A stretch of 64,000 nt of DNA from JAKLFA01 sp964450385 (GTDB lineage: Bacteria > Omnitrophota > Gorgyraeia > Zapsychrales > JANLHA01), in the NCBI GenBank assembly GCA_964450385.1, contig CAYVEC010000008.1, positions 6,754 through 70,753 of the forward strand. Direction: 5' to 3'. The position numbers and the translations under genes were made by a program. The notes below the pieces were generated by a model, which was given only the letters and a program-made list of their open reading frames with translations, searched no databases and had not been told where the DNA came from. Shown piece by piece: positions 24,338 to 34,697 of the stretch; positions within the stretch are counted from its first letter, which is position 1, and each line of letters begins with the position of its first letter.

Positions 24338-24922
24338 ATGGTTTTTGGACTCGGTGGCAATAAAGAATTAGAGCAATACGCTGAGGTTTTAAAACGCAGT
24401 GTTATCGCGCTTTTTAAAGAGCGAGGCAACGTGGTTTTTACCAAACCTCCGCAGCTGACCCGGCGGCCGATCATTGAATACGAAGGCAAGATCCGCGCCG
24501 ACGGCATGGACAAATACAACAATGAAGTCGCCTATGTCTCAGCGGTCAATTTTTATTCGGATGTCGCCGCCCTTGAGAAGAAAAAGCCCTTGGGCGTCCT
24601 TGTCGTCTATGTTCAATTCGAGTTCCTCCCGCGCCTGATGAAACTCCTGCAGTATCCGCCGATCGATGATGAAAAGGAACAGGCCTTGCTCGATTCAATC
24701 GGGACGCTCTGCAACATCGTCTCCGGCCGCTTTAAATCCGAGATCAAGGCCGCAGGATACAAGGACCTGGAGATGTCGCATTTCATCAATTACCGCAATA
24801 ACGCGGTCGTGGGGGTCAGTTACAATCCCAAAGAGAGTGAGTATTATGAAATGGTCTGTGAGATCGAGGGGAAGCGCCGTTTAGCGATCGATCTTACAAT
24901 GAGCCCGATCCCCAAACGCTAA
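24338..24922 (+). CDS. CheX-like protein
   Basis: The protein has 194 residues. The segment LLDSIGTLCNIVSGRFKSEI (about 119-138) aligns with the active helix of CheX/CheC phosphatases, typically IGEIANMIAGNAK. The active-site Asn appears conserved, but the catalytic Glu position is Thr here. The C-terminal MSPIPK and the preceding beta strands also suit the family. CheX proteins dephosphorylate CheY-type receivers, and single-receiver genes lie on both sides, which supports a regulatory role. With the Glu lost, it may be a receiver-binding adaptor rather than a phosphatase. AAAGGAG lies before the ATG. The N-terminal 100 residues are longer than usual. Confidence 0.6.
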   Translation: MVFGLGGNKELEQYAEVLKRSVIALFKERGNVVFTKPPQLTRRPIIEYEGKIRADGMDKYNNEVAYVSAVNFYSDVAALEKKKPLGVLVVYVQFEFLPRLMKLLQYPPIDDEKEQALLDSIGTLCNIVSGRFKSEIKAAGYKDLEMSHFINYRNNAVVGVSYNPKESEYYEMVCEIEGKRRLAIDLTMSPIPKR

Positions 24923-24943
24923 ATGAATGGATGAGACCTGACG

Positions 24944-25285
24944 ATGCCGCTTGATGTTTCACATGCCTGTGCCCAATTAAAGATCCCCCAGGAGATCTAT
25001 CTTCGGATCCTCGTGCGGGCCGTAGAGCATACCGCAGTTGATTTGAGTGAACTCGAGCAGGCCGTGGTCCATGATAATATCGCGACGGTCCAGGCGGTCT
25101 CTCATCGACTGAAAGGTGATTTCGCGAATCTCCGTGTTGATGATATTTCCGCGACCGCCAAGGCCCTCAATGATTCATCAAAAGGCGGAACGTATAACAA
25201 AATCCAGGCGGGAGAGCTCGTTCAGACCCTGATCGGTCAGATCAAGGGCCTCCAACAGCAATTAACGACCCCACCGGGATCGTGA
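24944..25285 (+). CDS. Stand-alone HPt phosphotransfer protein
   Basis: The protein has 113 residues and a helical-bundle pattern with the phosphorylatable His54 in AVSHRLKGDFANLR, the HPt signature (H-x-L-K-G). It would carry phosphate between the hybrid kinase's receiver and one of the free receivers. It is 21 bases after the CheX-like gene and 7 bases before the next receiver. Together with the kinase it gives a full His-Asp-His-Asp relay. Confidence 0.82.
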   Translation: MPLDVSHACAQLKIPQEIYLRILVRAVEHTAVDLSELEQAVVHDNIATVQAVSHRLKGDFANLRVDDISATAKALNDSSKGGTYNKIQAGELVQTLIGQIKGLQQQLTTPPGS

Positions 25286-25292
25286 GGTGACC

Positions 25293-25679
25293 ATGAGCCG
25301 TATCCTGATCGTTGAAGACAGCCGGAACAATCAAGACCTCCTTCAGGAGATCCTGCCGAAGACCATGACCCTGCACTTTGCCGAGAACGGCAAGGACGCG
25401 GTCCATGCGTACAACCAATCGCTCGCGTCATCACAGAAGTTCGATCTCATTCTCCTTGATATCGGCCTGCCGCACATGAGCGGCATGGAGATCCTGACCA
25501 AGATCCGCTTAAGCGAAAAAGCCGCCGGCATCCCGTGGGGAGATGGGATCCCGATCATCATGATCACCGCGCATAAGCGCCGCTTTTTAGAAGCCTATGA
25601 TAAAGGATGCACCAACTATATCCTTAAACCTATCAATCCAGACTCCCTGCGGGCCCTTGTTCAAAAATATACGAAATAA
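25293..25679 (+). CDS. Single-domain response regulator
   Basis: The protein has 128 residues: a receiver with Glu8-Asp9, phosphoacceptor Asp56 (LILLDIGLPHMSG), switch Thr in MITAH and Lys in ILKPI. GAGG lies 5 bases before the ATG at 25293; the in-frame GTG at 25287 sits inside that element. It is the last gene of the phosphorelay run and the probable end acceptor of the HPt protein encoded just upstream. Confidence 0.85.
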   Translation: MSRILIVEDSRNNQDLLQEILPKTMTLHFAENGKDAVHAYNQSLASSQKFDLILLDIGLPHMSGMEILTKIRLSEKAAGIPWGDGIPIIMITAHKRRFLEAYDKGCTNYILKPINPDSLRALVQKYTK

Positions 25680-25720
25680 ACCCGACGTGTGTTACTTTCG
25701 AATAGAAATTCATCTTATAT

Positions 25721-25749
25721 TTGTGTTTATTCCAGCCTTCTTATATAAT
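25721..25749 (+). promoter_or_regulatory. Sigma-70 promoter of gltA
   Basis: TTGTGT at 25721-25726 and TATAAT at 25744-25749 with a 17-base spacer. The start would be near 25756, giving a leader of about 30 bases that contains GAGGAG before the ATG at 25787. Confidence 0.75.
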
Positions 25750-25786
25750 ACAACCTCATCTAATACTTAGTAGAGGAGAAAAAACC

Positions 25787-27076
25787 ATGACGGAACGCGC
25801 CAAAATCACCTTGGGGGAGAACAGCTATGACCTCCCGGTCATCCAGGGCACGGACGGTATCAAGGCGATCGATATCAGCAAATTATCTGAGCTCACCGGA
25901 TACCGCACCTTTGACCCGGGATACGCCAACACCTGTTCCTGTAAAAGTTCGATTACCTATCTTGACGGCGAGCGTGGCGTTCTTCTCTATCGTGGGTACC
26001 CTATTGAGGAAATCGCGGAAAAGTGCACTTTTGTCGAGACTGCGTATCTCCTGATCCACGGCCATCTGCCGACCAAGACACAGCTCCGGGGGTATTCGAA
26101 TCTCTTTACCCGTCACGCGAACCTCCATGAGGACATGAAGGCGTTCTTTTTAGGCTATCCAAGCACGGGGCATCCCATGGCGATGCTCTCGGCCATGATC
26201 TGCGCGCTTTCCGCGTATTATCCGGAACTCGTCAAACCGAATCCGACAGATGAGGAGATCGAAATCACCGCGATCGAGCTCCTGGCAAAGATCCGGACAA
26301 TCGCGGCCTGTACCTACAAAAAACGGGTCGGCGAACCCTTTATGTATGCCCGCTCGGATTACGAGTACATTAACAATTTTCTCCATATGATGTTCTCAAC
26401 TCCGACGCATGAATATGTCCCGACTCCAGAGGTTATTAGCGCGCTCAAGGCCCTGCTTATTCTGCATGCGGACCATGAGCAGAATTGCAGCACCTCAACC
26501 GTCCGCATGGTCGGCAGCTCATGGGCCAATCTCTTTGCCTCGGTCTCGGCCGGGATCTGCGCGCTTTGGGGCCCGCTCCACGGCGGCGCCAACCAAAAAG
26601 TCGTTGAAATGCTCGAGCAGATCCATGCCGAAGGCGGCAATGTGGATAAATATATCGAAAAAGCGAAAGACCCGAGCAATCCGTTCCGGCTCATGGGATT
26701 CGGCCACCGGGTCTATAAAAGTTATGACCCGCGGGCACGGATCATCAAGGCCCGGGCCCATGATATGCTCAAATCCCTGGGGGTCCATGACCCGCTCCTT
26801 GAGATCGCGCTCAAGATCGAGGAAAAGGTGCTCAAGGACGATTATTTTGCGGAGCGTCGGCTCTATCCGAACGTCGATTTCTATAGCGGGCTGATCTACA
26901 AGGCGATCGGGATCCCAACGGATATGTTCACGGTGATGTTCGCGATCGGCCGGCTTCCGGGCTGGATCGCCAATTGGATCGAGCTGAAGGCTAATAATGA
27001 AAAGATCGGACGCCCCCGCCAGGTCTATACTGGGCCCATGACACGCCAGTTTGTTCCCCTGGATCAGCGGGGTTAG
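25787..27076 (+). CDS. gltA: Citrate synthase
   Basis: This 429-residue type II citrate synthase condenses acetyl-CoA and oxaloacetate. Catalytic-site segments are intact: HADHEQNCSTSTVRMVGSS, MGFGHRVYKSYDPRA and YPNVDFYSGLIY, carrying the two His and the Asp of the family. The N-terminal small domain (about 40 residues, GENSYDLPVI) is that of the hexameric, NADH-responsive Gram-negative type. The ATG at 25787 follows a strong GAGGAG; earlier in-frame codons lie inside the promoter. It heads a run with pepA and fumC. Confidence 0.95.
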   Translation: MTERAKITLGENSYDLPVIQGTDGIKAIDISKLSELTGYRTFDPGYANTCSCKSSITYLDGERGVLLYRGYPIEEIAEKCTFVETAYLLIHGHLPTKTQLRGYSNLFTRHANLHEDMKAFFLGYPSTGHPMAMLSAMICALSAYYPELVKPNPTDEEIEITAIELLAKIRTIAACTYKKRVGEPFMYARSDYEYINNFLHMMFSTPTHEYVPTPEVISALKALLILHADHEQNCSTSTVRMVGSSWANLFASVSAGICALWGPLHGGANQKVVEMLEQIHAEGGNVDKYIEKAKDPSNPFRLMGFGHRVYKSYDPRARIIKARAHDMLKSLGVHDPLLEIALKIEEKVLKDDYFAERRLYPNVDFYSGLIYKAIGIPTDMFTVMFAIGRLPGWIANWIELKANNEKIGRPRQVYTGPMTRQFVPLDQRG

Positions 27077-27137
27077 ACAGCGGCTTAAGACATCAACCAG
27101 GCGCAGGGTGCGTCATCTACATTGAAGGAAGGGACTC

Positions 27138-28598
27138 ATGATCGAATTTACGGCATCGGCGACATTCCGCAGTGAGGCGCTCATTCTCCTGATGAGCGCC
27201 GACCAGGTTCGGCATAAAAAATTTAATGACCTCAAGTGGCCATCGCTCAAAACAGAACTCGCCGGACTGACCCGGGCCGGCCATTTCGAAGGCCGTTCCG
27301 GACAGGTATTTCCGTTATCAGCCGAGCGCCAGACCGTTCTCCTCGTGGGGCTCGGGGATGAGGCCGAGCTCACCGCAACAGCGCTCCGGGTGGCAACACG
27401 GCAGGCGATTCTGTCGCCATTTGTGAAGAAGGCCCGGACCCTGGAACTCATTCTGTGCCATGCCCGTCAGGATGACACCTCGATCATCGCCATGATCGAA
27501 GGGATCGTGATCGGCGGCTATGCCTGGACAAAATACAAGACCCAAAAACCCGAGTCCCCAAAATTCACCGATAAAAAATTCACCATCATTGCTGAGTCGA
27601 AACGGCTCTACCGTGACGCGGCAGCCGCCTGTCTTGGGGTCACGCTCTGCCGGGACCTAGTCAACGACAATGCGGATCTTGTTCACGCCGGCCATATCGA
27701 AAAGACGGTCAAAGGACTCCTCCGCGGCAAAAAGAACGTCACCTGCACGGTCCTGGGCCGCGCTGAACTGAAGCGCCACGGCCTCGGCCTGCACCTTGCG
27801 GTCAATCAAGGCAGCGCCTATGATCCCAAGCTCATCATCGTTCAATATCGCGGATCAAGCCACCAGGGATTTGATCTCGCCCTGATCGGCAAAGGGATCA
27901 CCTTTGATACAGGCGGGCTCAACCTCAAACCGAGCGGTCATCTCGAGACCATGCGCAGCGACATGAGCGGGACCGCGGCGGTCATCGGGACGCTTCGGAA
28001 CATACTGGCCTTAGGCGTACGAAAAAATATCCTTTTTGTCTGCGCGATCGCCGAAAACGCGATCGGGTCCCATGCCTATAAACCCGGCGACGTCTACCGG
28101 GCCTATAACGGCAAGACCGTTGAGATCGGCAACACCGATGCCGAGGGCCGCCTTGTCCTGGCCGACGCGATCGCCTATATCGGCACGAATTACCGGCCGA
28201 AGGCGATCATCGATATCGCGACCCTCACCGGGGCCTGTGTCGTGGCTCTGGGTTTTGATTACACGGGACTCCTGTCGAGTCATGACGATCTCGCGCAGCA
28301 GATCATCACCGCTGGGGAAGAGACCGATGACCGCGTCTGGCGCCTGCCGTTGTACCCCGAGCTCAAGGGGGTCATGGATTCGCCGATCGCGGACCTCAAA
28401 AACACGAGCAACATCAAAGGGGCCGGGACCATTACCGGGGCCTTTTTTCTCAAACAGTTTGTCCCGGACGGCACGGCCTGGGCGCATCTCGATATCGCCG
28501 GAACATCCTTTGTGGATAAAGGCTCCCGGATGTATTTCGGGCAGGGCGCGACCGGGGCTGGGGTCCGGCTGTTGACCCGGTTATTACGAACATCATGA
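27138..28598 (+). CDS. pepA: Leucyl aminopeptidase (M17)
   Basis: This 486-residue cytosolic two-zinc aminopeptidase has the M17 signature NTDAEGRLVLADA near residue 335. Metal-ligand segments are GKGITFDTGGLNLKP (Lys and Asp) and RSDMSGTAAV. The less conserved N-terminal domain is about 165 residues. GGAAGGGA precedes the ATG. Between gltA and fumC its role is general peptide turnover; PepA homologues also act as DNA-binding regulators in some bacteria, which is not testable here. Confidence 0.93.
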   Translation: MIEFTASATFRSEALILLMSADQVRHKKFNDLKWPSLKTELAGLTRAGHFEGRSGQVFPLSAERQTVLLVGLGDEAELTATALRVATRQAILSPFVKKARTLELILCHARQDDTSIIAMIEGIVIGGYAWTKYKTQKPESPKFTDKKFTIIAESKRLYRDAAAACLGVTLCRDLVNDNADLVHAGHIEKTVKGLLRGKKNVTCTVLGRAELKRHGLGLHLAVNQGSAYDPKLIIVQYRGSSHQGFDLALIGKGITFDTGGLNLKPSGHLETMRSDMSGTAAVIGTLRNILALGVRKNILFVCAIAENAIGSHAYKPGDVYRAYNGKTVEIGNTDAEGRLVLADAIAYIGTNYRPKAIIDIATLTGACVVALGFDYTGLLSSHDDLAQQIITAGEETDDRVWRLPLYPELKGVMDSPIADLKNTSNIKGAGTITGAFFLKQFVPDGTAWAHLDIAGTSFVDKGSRMYFGQGATGAGVRLLTRLLRTS

Positions 28599-28617
28599 TC
28601 TTATAAAGGAGCCTGCG

Positions 28618-30021
<1,404 letters not shown>

Positions 30022-30027
30022 CTACCG

Positions 30028-30348
30028 ATGGCCACAAAAAAAGCACCCGACCGCCGTCAATATCCCCGGATCCATCGGATCCTGAGCATTCAATTCCGGC
30101 TCAAAAAGACCCGGCAGGCGGGGGCTGACACCGCGACCTGGCATCAGGCCACGACTCATGATATGAGCGTCGGAGGGATCTCGTTCGTCAGCCGGACCCC
30201 CTACATGCTCGGAGATATCCTGGAACTTCATGTCGTCATGTCCGGCGTCCTTGATGTCCTCTGCTCTGACGGGAAAGTCGTCCGCGTCGAAGACAAAAAA
30301 CACGGCCTGTTCCTGACAGCCGTTGAACTCACGCGCCCCAAGGCATAA
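30028..30348 (+). CDS. PilZ domain protein
   Basis: The protein has 106 residues. The two c-di-GMP-binding motifs of PilZ are present: R-x3-R as RRQYPR at residues 9-14, and D/N-x-S-x2-G as DMSVGGI at about 45-51. There is no other domain, so it acts as a free c-di-GMP receptor. It follows fumC by 6 bases but probably has an independent cellular role. Together with the riboswitch and the HD-GYP protein it shows that c-di-GMP signalling is used in this organism. Confidence 0.85.
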   Translation: MATKKAPDRRQYPRIHRILSIQFRLKKTRQAGADTATWHQATTHDMSVGGISFVSRTPYMLGDILELHVVMSGVLDVLCSDGKVVRVEDKKHGLFLTAVELTRPKA

Positions 30349-30404
30349 AAGGCGCTCCGATGCTGATCAACGGTGCCTGACAGAACAAATAATAGCTGCG
30401 CGTA

Positions 30405-30433
30405 TTGACAGTCCCAAAAAAAAGGAATATCAT
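30405..30433 (+). promoter_or_regulatory. Sigma-70 promoter of the rseC-rnf operon
   Basis: A perfect TTGACA at 30405-30410 and TATCAT at 30428-30433 with a 17-base spacer. The predicted start is near 30440, about 53 bases before the ATG of the rseC-like gene. Confidence 0.78.
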
Positions 30434-30492
30434 TTCATAATATTTGAAACCGAACAGCCACACGGCATGGCGTCCGAATAGAGTTGACCATC

Positions 30493-30918
30493 ATGCAGGA
30501 CCAATCTGTGATAGAACATGAAGGGGTTGTCACCGGACGCACATTAACGGGGCTCCTAACCGTTGAGATTACCTCAAGCCCTGCCTGCGGGTCGTGTGAG
30601 GCCCGGCAGCACTGCCTGGCGAGTGAGAACATCACACGGGTCATCGAGGTCGCGGATCCAGGCGGCTGTCATCGACCCGGTGATCATGTGACGATCGTAT
30701 TGACAGAGACTTTGGCGTGGCAAGCGGCGATTATGGCGTATATTTTCCCCTTCATGATCATTGTTGCGACCTTGATTGTGATGACGGTCTGGCGCCTGTC
30801 GGAACTGATCGCGGGATTAGGGGCGTTAGCGGGGTTAGCGGCTTATTACATGCTGTTAATGTGTTTTGAAAAAAAGTTAAAACGCACGTTCGTGTGCCAT
30901 TTAAAGGAAGCAGCGTGA
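30493..30918 (+). CDS. rseC: RseC/MucC-family membrane protein
   Basis: The protein has 141 residues. The N-terminal cytoplasmic part contains the four-Cys-type motif ACGSCEARQHC typical of RseC. Two membrane segments follow (about 78-98 and 103-122), then a basic tail. RseC proteins help the Rsx/Rnf complex keep SoxR reduced in enterobacteria and are widely encoded beside rnf genes. Here it directly precedes rnfB and is first in the operon. The ATG at 30493 has no clear ribosome binding site; a TTG 9 bases earlier is in frame. Confidence 0.82.
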   Translation: MQDQSVIEHEGVVTGRTLTGLLTVEITSSPACGSCEARQHCLASENITRVIEVADPGGCHRPGDHVTIVLTETLAWQAAIMAYIFPFMIIVATLIVMTVWRLSELIAGLGALAGLAAYYMLLMCFEKKLKRTFVCHLKEAA

Positions 30919-30922
30919 CATC

Positions 30923-31780
30923 ATGAGCATGATCGTTGTGTTCACAATTCTGGTCCTGTGCGGCATCGGTATCATCTCGGCGCTTGTACTGTACGTGGTC
31001 GCCAAGAAATTCCAGCTTGCGGAGGATCCCCGGATCGACACGGTGGTGAGCCTCCTCCCGGGGGCCAACTGCGGCGGATGCGGTTTTCCGGGATGCCAGG
31101 CCTTTGCCAAGGCCTGTGTCGAGGCGGAAACACTCGACGGCCTGTTCTGCACACCGGGCGGCAACGACGGGATGGCGGCGGTTGCCAAATTCTTAGGCAA
31201 AACCCCGGTCACGAAGGACCCGATGATCGCTGTGCTCCGCTGTAACGGGAGTTTTCAAAACCGCGTCCGACGCACGAACTACGAGGGCGAGCGAACATGC
31301 GCGATCGAGCACCTCACCTGCGGGGGCGAAACCGACTGCGTTTACGGCTGTCTCGGCCAAGGCGACTGCATGCGCGCCTGCGTCTTTGGCGCCATCACGA
31401 TCGATCCCGAGACAGGGCTCCCGGTCATCGATGATGACCGTTGTGTTGCCTGCGGGGCCTGCGTGACGGCCTGTCCCAAGGGGCTCATCGAACTTCGAAA
31501 AAAAGGACCCAAAAACCGGCGTGTCTTTGTCTGCTGCTGGAACAAAGACAAGGGGCCGACTGCCCGTAAGGCCTGCACCGCCGCGTGTATCGGCTGCATG
31601 AAATGTGTTAAGGAATGCCCCTTTGAGGCCATCACGGTCACAGATTGTTTGGCGTATATTGATCCGGAAAAATGCCGGCTTTGCCGAAAATGCGTTCTCG
31701 CCTGTCCGACGGGCGCGATCCATGAAGTCAATTTTCCGGCGCGGCCTGCCCAACCCTCAACCCCGGTGACCGGCATATGA
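30923..31780 (+). CDS. rnfB: Rnf complex subunit RnfB
   Basis: The ferredoxin-like subunit of the ion-translocating ferredoxin:NAD oxidoreductase, 285 residues. It has an N-terminal membrane anchor (about 3-25), then the Fe-S domain with NCGGCGFPGCQ and a fourth Cys in DGLFC. Two or more [4Fe-4S] ferredoxin motifs follow (CVACGACVTACP; CIGCMKCVKECP; CRLCRKCVLACP). It takes electrons from ferredoxin. It lies first among the rnf genes; in many bacteria it comes last or second. The stop overlaps rnfC (ATGA). Confidence 0.93.
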   Translation: MSMIVVFTILVLCGIGIISALVLYVVAKKFQLAEDPRIDTVVSLLPGANCGGCGFPGCQAFAKACVEAETLDGLFCTPGGNDGMAAVAKFLGKTPVTKDPMIAVLRCNGSFQNRVRRTNYEGERTCAIEHLTCGGETDCVYGCLGQGDCMRACVFGAITIDPETGLPVIDDDRCVACGACVTACPKGLIELRKKGPKNRRVFVCCWNKDKGPTARKACTAACIGCMKCVKECPFEAITVTDCLAYIDPEKCRLCRKCVLACPTGAIHEVNFPARPAQPSTPVTGI

Positions 31781-33132
31781 CACGACATAAGACATTTCCA
31801 CAAGGCGGGATCCATCCCCATGATCACAAAATCACGGCCGGCCAGCCGCTCGTGACCCTGCAGCTTCCCAAAAGTGTGGCGCTCATTCTGACCCAACACA
31901 TCGGCGCGGCCGCGGTCCCGATCGTCAAGGTCGGTGATCCGGTCAAGACCGGCCAGCTCCTCGCCGAGGCCAAAGGCATGATTTCAGCCCATGTCCACGC
32001 GACGATCAGTGGGCGCGTCGCGCGGATCGAGGATGTCATGGACCAAACCGGGATCAAACGCCCGGCCGTCATCATTGAATCCGGGAATGAGGGGAGAGAT
32101 GATTGGGCCGAGGGGATCGATCATTCGCCGGATATTGGACGAATGCCCGATCTTTCACCGGATGAGATCCGGGCCCGGGTCCGCGCGGCCGGGATCATCG
32201 GTTTGGGCGGTGCGGGCTTCCCTGCCCATGTCAAACTGAGCGTGCCCCCAGGGAAAAAGGCGGAATTTCTGCTGATCAATGGCGTCGAATGTGAACCCTA
32301 TCTGACCTCCGACCATTGCCTCATGATGAGCCGGGCCCAGGAGATCCTGATCGGGATCCGTCTCTCACTGCATGCCCTCGGCCTGACCCGGGCCATGATC
32401 GGCATCGAAGAGAATAAGCCCGACGCGATCGCGCTTTTTGAATCGCTCCTTGGCCGCGACCAAACGGTCCGCGTTGTGCCGCTCAAGGTCTGTTACCCGC
32501 AGGGAGGGGAGCGCCAGCTCGTGAAGGCCCTGATCAATCGTGAGATCCCTCCGGCACCCAAAGGTCTGCCGATCGATGTCGGAGCGGTTGTACTCAACGT
32601 TGCGTCATGCTTTGCGATTTATGAAGCGGTTGTCAAAAATAAACCTTTGATTGATCGTATCGTGACCGTGACCGGGGACGGGCTTGCCTCACCCGGGAAT
32701 TTCCTCGTCCGGATCGGGACCCCGATCCAGGCGCTCATCGAGGCGGCCGGTGGCCTGCCCGAGAATGCCGGAAAGATCATCAGCGGCGGCCCGATGATGG
32801 GAAAAGCGGTCTCGGTTCTTTCGGCCCCTGTGACCAAAACAACCGGCGGACTCGTGGTCTGTTCGGACTCCTGGTCCCATCGTTCGATCTCTCGCGATTG
32901 CATCCGCTGTGGAAACTGCGTTACGGCCTGTCCCCTCGGACTCGAACCGTACCTTCTCATGACCGTGACACAAAAAGACCTCTATGACCGTGCCGAACAG
33001 GAAAAGATCACCAACTGCTGCGAATGCGCCTGCTGCTGCTATGTCTGCCCGTCTCACCGGCCGTTATTAGACTATATTCGGCTCGGCAAGGGCCGCGTAT
33101 TACAACGCATGAGGGAGAGAACAAAAAAATGA
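31777..33132 (+). CDS. rnfC: Rnf complex subunit RnfC
   Basis: The NADH/FMN-binding peripheral subunit, 451 residues. The N-terminal barrel-sandwich region (FPQGGIHPHDHK) is followed by the flavin-binding Rossmann part (GLGGAGFPAHVK; LINGVECEPYLTSD). An SLBB-like domain lies at about 270-330, and two C-terminal [4Fe-4S] motifs complete it (CIRCGNCVTACP and CCECACCCYVCPSH). The second motif is rich in Cys. It overlaps rnfB and rnfD by 4 bases each. Confidence 0.94.
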   Translation: MTRHKTFPQGGIHPHDHKITAGQPLVTLQLPKSVALILTQHIGAAAVPIVKVGDPVKTGQLLAEAKGMISAHVHATISGRVARIEDVMDQTGIKRPAVIIESGNEGRDDWAEGIDHSPDIGRMPDLSPDEIRARVRAAGIIGLGGAGFPAHVKLSVPPGKKAEFLLINGVECEPYLTSDHCLMMSRAQEILIGIRLSLHALGLTRAMIGIEENKPDAIALFESLLGRDQTVRVVPLKVCYPQGGERQLVKALINREIPPAPKGLPIDVGAVVLNVASCFAIYEAVVKNKPLIDRIVTVTGDGLASPGNFLVRIGTPIQALIEAAGGLPENAGKIISGGPMMGKAVSVLSAPVTKTTGGLVVCSDSWSHRSISRDCIRCGNCVTACPLGLEPYLLMTVTQKDLYDRAEQEKITNCCECACCCYVCPSHRPLLDYIRLGKGRVLQRMRERTKK

Positions 33133-34103
33133 GCCCGACACGCTTAACCGTTGCCTTGTCCCCGCATATCCACAGCGGGCTAAAAATCCCGCATCTGATG
33201 TACGGGGTCATCTTTGCCCTGATGCCGGCCTTTGCGGTATCACTTTATGTCTTTGGGCTTCCGGCCCTGATCATCACCCTGATCGCGGTCGCAAGCTGCA
33301 TCCTCTGTGAATACATCCTTCAGCGCTGGGTCCTCCGGATCCCTGTCTCGATCCATGATGGATCCGCGGCTCTGACCGGGATCCTGCTCGCCTTTAATCT
33401 GCCGAGCAATCTCCCTTGGTGGATGGTGATCATCGGCAGTGTCGTCGCGATCGGGCTCGCCAAAATGACCTTTGGCGGACTCGGCAATAATCCGTTCAAT
33501 CCGGCCCTGGTCGGCCGCGTCTTTCTCCTGATCTCGTTTCCCGCCGCCATGACGACCTGGCCAAAACCCTTTGACACCGACGGCATCACTGCGGCCACCC
33601 CGCTCATGATCCTAAAAGAAGGGATCAAGGCCGGAACACCAGCCAGCGATCTCATGGCAACCCTGCCGAGCACGTGGCAGATGTTCCTCGGACAGATGGG
33701 GGGATCGATCGGGGAGGTCTCTGTAGCGGCCCTGCTCCTGGGCGGCCTGTTCCTATTGGGGACACAGATCATATCCTGGCACATCCCGGTCTCGATCCTA
33801 GGGACCGCGGCCGTGTTTTCAGGAATCTTCTGGCTCATTGATCCAGCGCACTTTGCCCATCCGATGTTCCATCTGATGAGCGGCGGCCTGATGCTCGGCG
33901 CGATTTTTATGGCGACTGATTACGTCTCGTCGCCGATGACTGGGAAGGGCATGATTATCTACGGGGTCATGATCGGGCTCCTCACCATGATCATCCGCAT
34001 GTTCGGTGCGTATCCGGAAGGGATGTCGTTCGCGATCCTGATCATGAACGCCTTTGTCCCGCTCATCAACCGCTACTGCAAACCACACCGTTTCGGAGAA
34101 TAA
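33129..34103 (+). CDS. rnfD: Rnf complex subunit RnfD
   Basis: This integral membrane subunit of 324 residues has about nine to ten hydrophobic segments. The flavinylation segment ITAATPLMILKEG carries the Thr that receives covalent FMN in the family motif S/T-G/A-AT. The ATG at 33129 (GAGGGAGA upstream) overlaps the rnfC stop; longer in-frame extensions upstream lie inside rnfC. It works with RnfG, E and A in electron transfer coupled to sodium or proton transport. Confidence 0.93.
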   Translation: MSPTRLTVALSPHIHSGLKIPHLMYGVIFALMPAFAVSLYVFGLPALIITLIAVASCILCEYILQRWVLRIPVSIHDGSAALTGILLAFNLPSNLPWWMVIIGSVVAIGLAKMTFGGLGNNPFNPALVGRVFLLISFPAAMTTWPKPFDTDGITAATPLMILKEGIKAGTPASDLMATLPSTWQMFLGQMGGSIGEVSVAALLLGGLFLLGTQIISWHIPVSILGTAAVFSGIFWLIDPAHFAHPMFHLMSGGLMLGAIFMATDYVSSPMTGKGMIIYGVMIGLLTMIIRMFGAYPEGMSFAILIMNAFVPLINRYCKPHRFGE

Positions 34104-34118
34104 CGAGGCACGTCTCTT

Positions 34119-34697
34119 ATGAGCAAAACTGAATCCTCATTTACGAATATGCTGGTCACACTCTTTGTCGTCTCGTTATTATCATCCGCGAGCGTCGGAA
34201 TTGTCTATGAACTCACGCGCGGCCCGATCGCTGAGGCGGCCGAGGCCAAAAAGGTTGACGCAATCCGGGCCGTAGTTCCGGAGTTCGATAACAACCCGGT
34301 CGCCGAAGAATATACCCTTTCCTACAATGAGGAGAAGTTAAAGGCTTATCCCGCCACGCGGAATGGCATCCGTGTCGGCACCGCGGTTGAGGCCTCGACC
34401 TCGCTCGGATTTGGCGGCACGATCCTCCTCATGATCGGCCTCCTGCCGGACGGGACGATCTCCGACATCTCCGTTCTTGAGCATAAAGAAACCCCCGGCC
34501 TCGGTGACAAGATCGAACCCGGAAAATCCGGTTTCATTAAACAATTTACCGGCCAACACCCGTCGCGGTTTACCTTAAAGGTCAAAAAAGATGGGGGGAG
34601 TGTTGACGCGATCACCGCGGCAACGATCAGTTCCCGCGCCTTCTGCGATGGGGTCGCTCGCGCGGTCGCGGCCTACGCACAGGAGAAACAACCATGA
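34119..34697 (+). CDS. rnfG: Rnf complex subunit RnfG
   Basis: A 192-residue subunit anchored by an N-terminal membrane segment (about 10-32), with its FMN-binding domain outside. The C-terminal VDAITAATISSRAF contains the Thr predicted to carry covalently bound FMN. ETPGLGDKIEPG is another family block. The stop overlaps rnfE (ATGA). Covalent flavin attachment needs an ApbE transferase, which is not encoded in this window. Confidence 0.92.
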   Translation: MSKTESSFTNMLVTLFVVSLLSSASVGIVYELTRGPIAEAAEAKKVDAIRAVVPEFDNNPVAEEYTLSYNEEKLKAYPATRNGIRVGTAVEASTSLGFGGTILLMIGLLPDGTISDISVLEHKETPGLGDKIEPGKSGFIKQFTGQHPSRFTLKVKKDGGSVDAITAATISSRAFCDGVARAVAAYAQEKQP

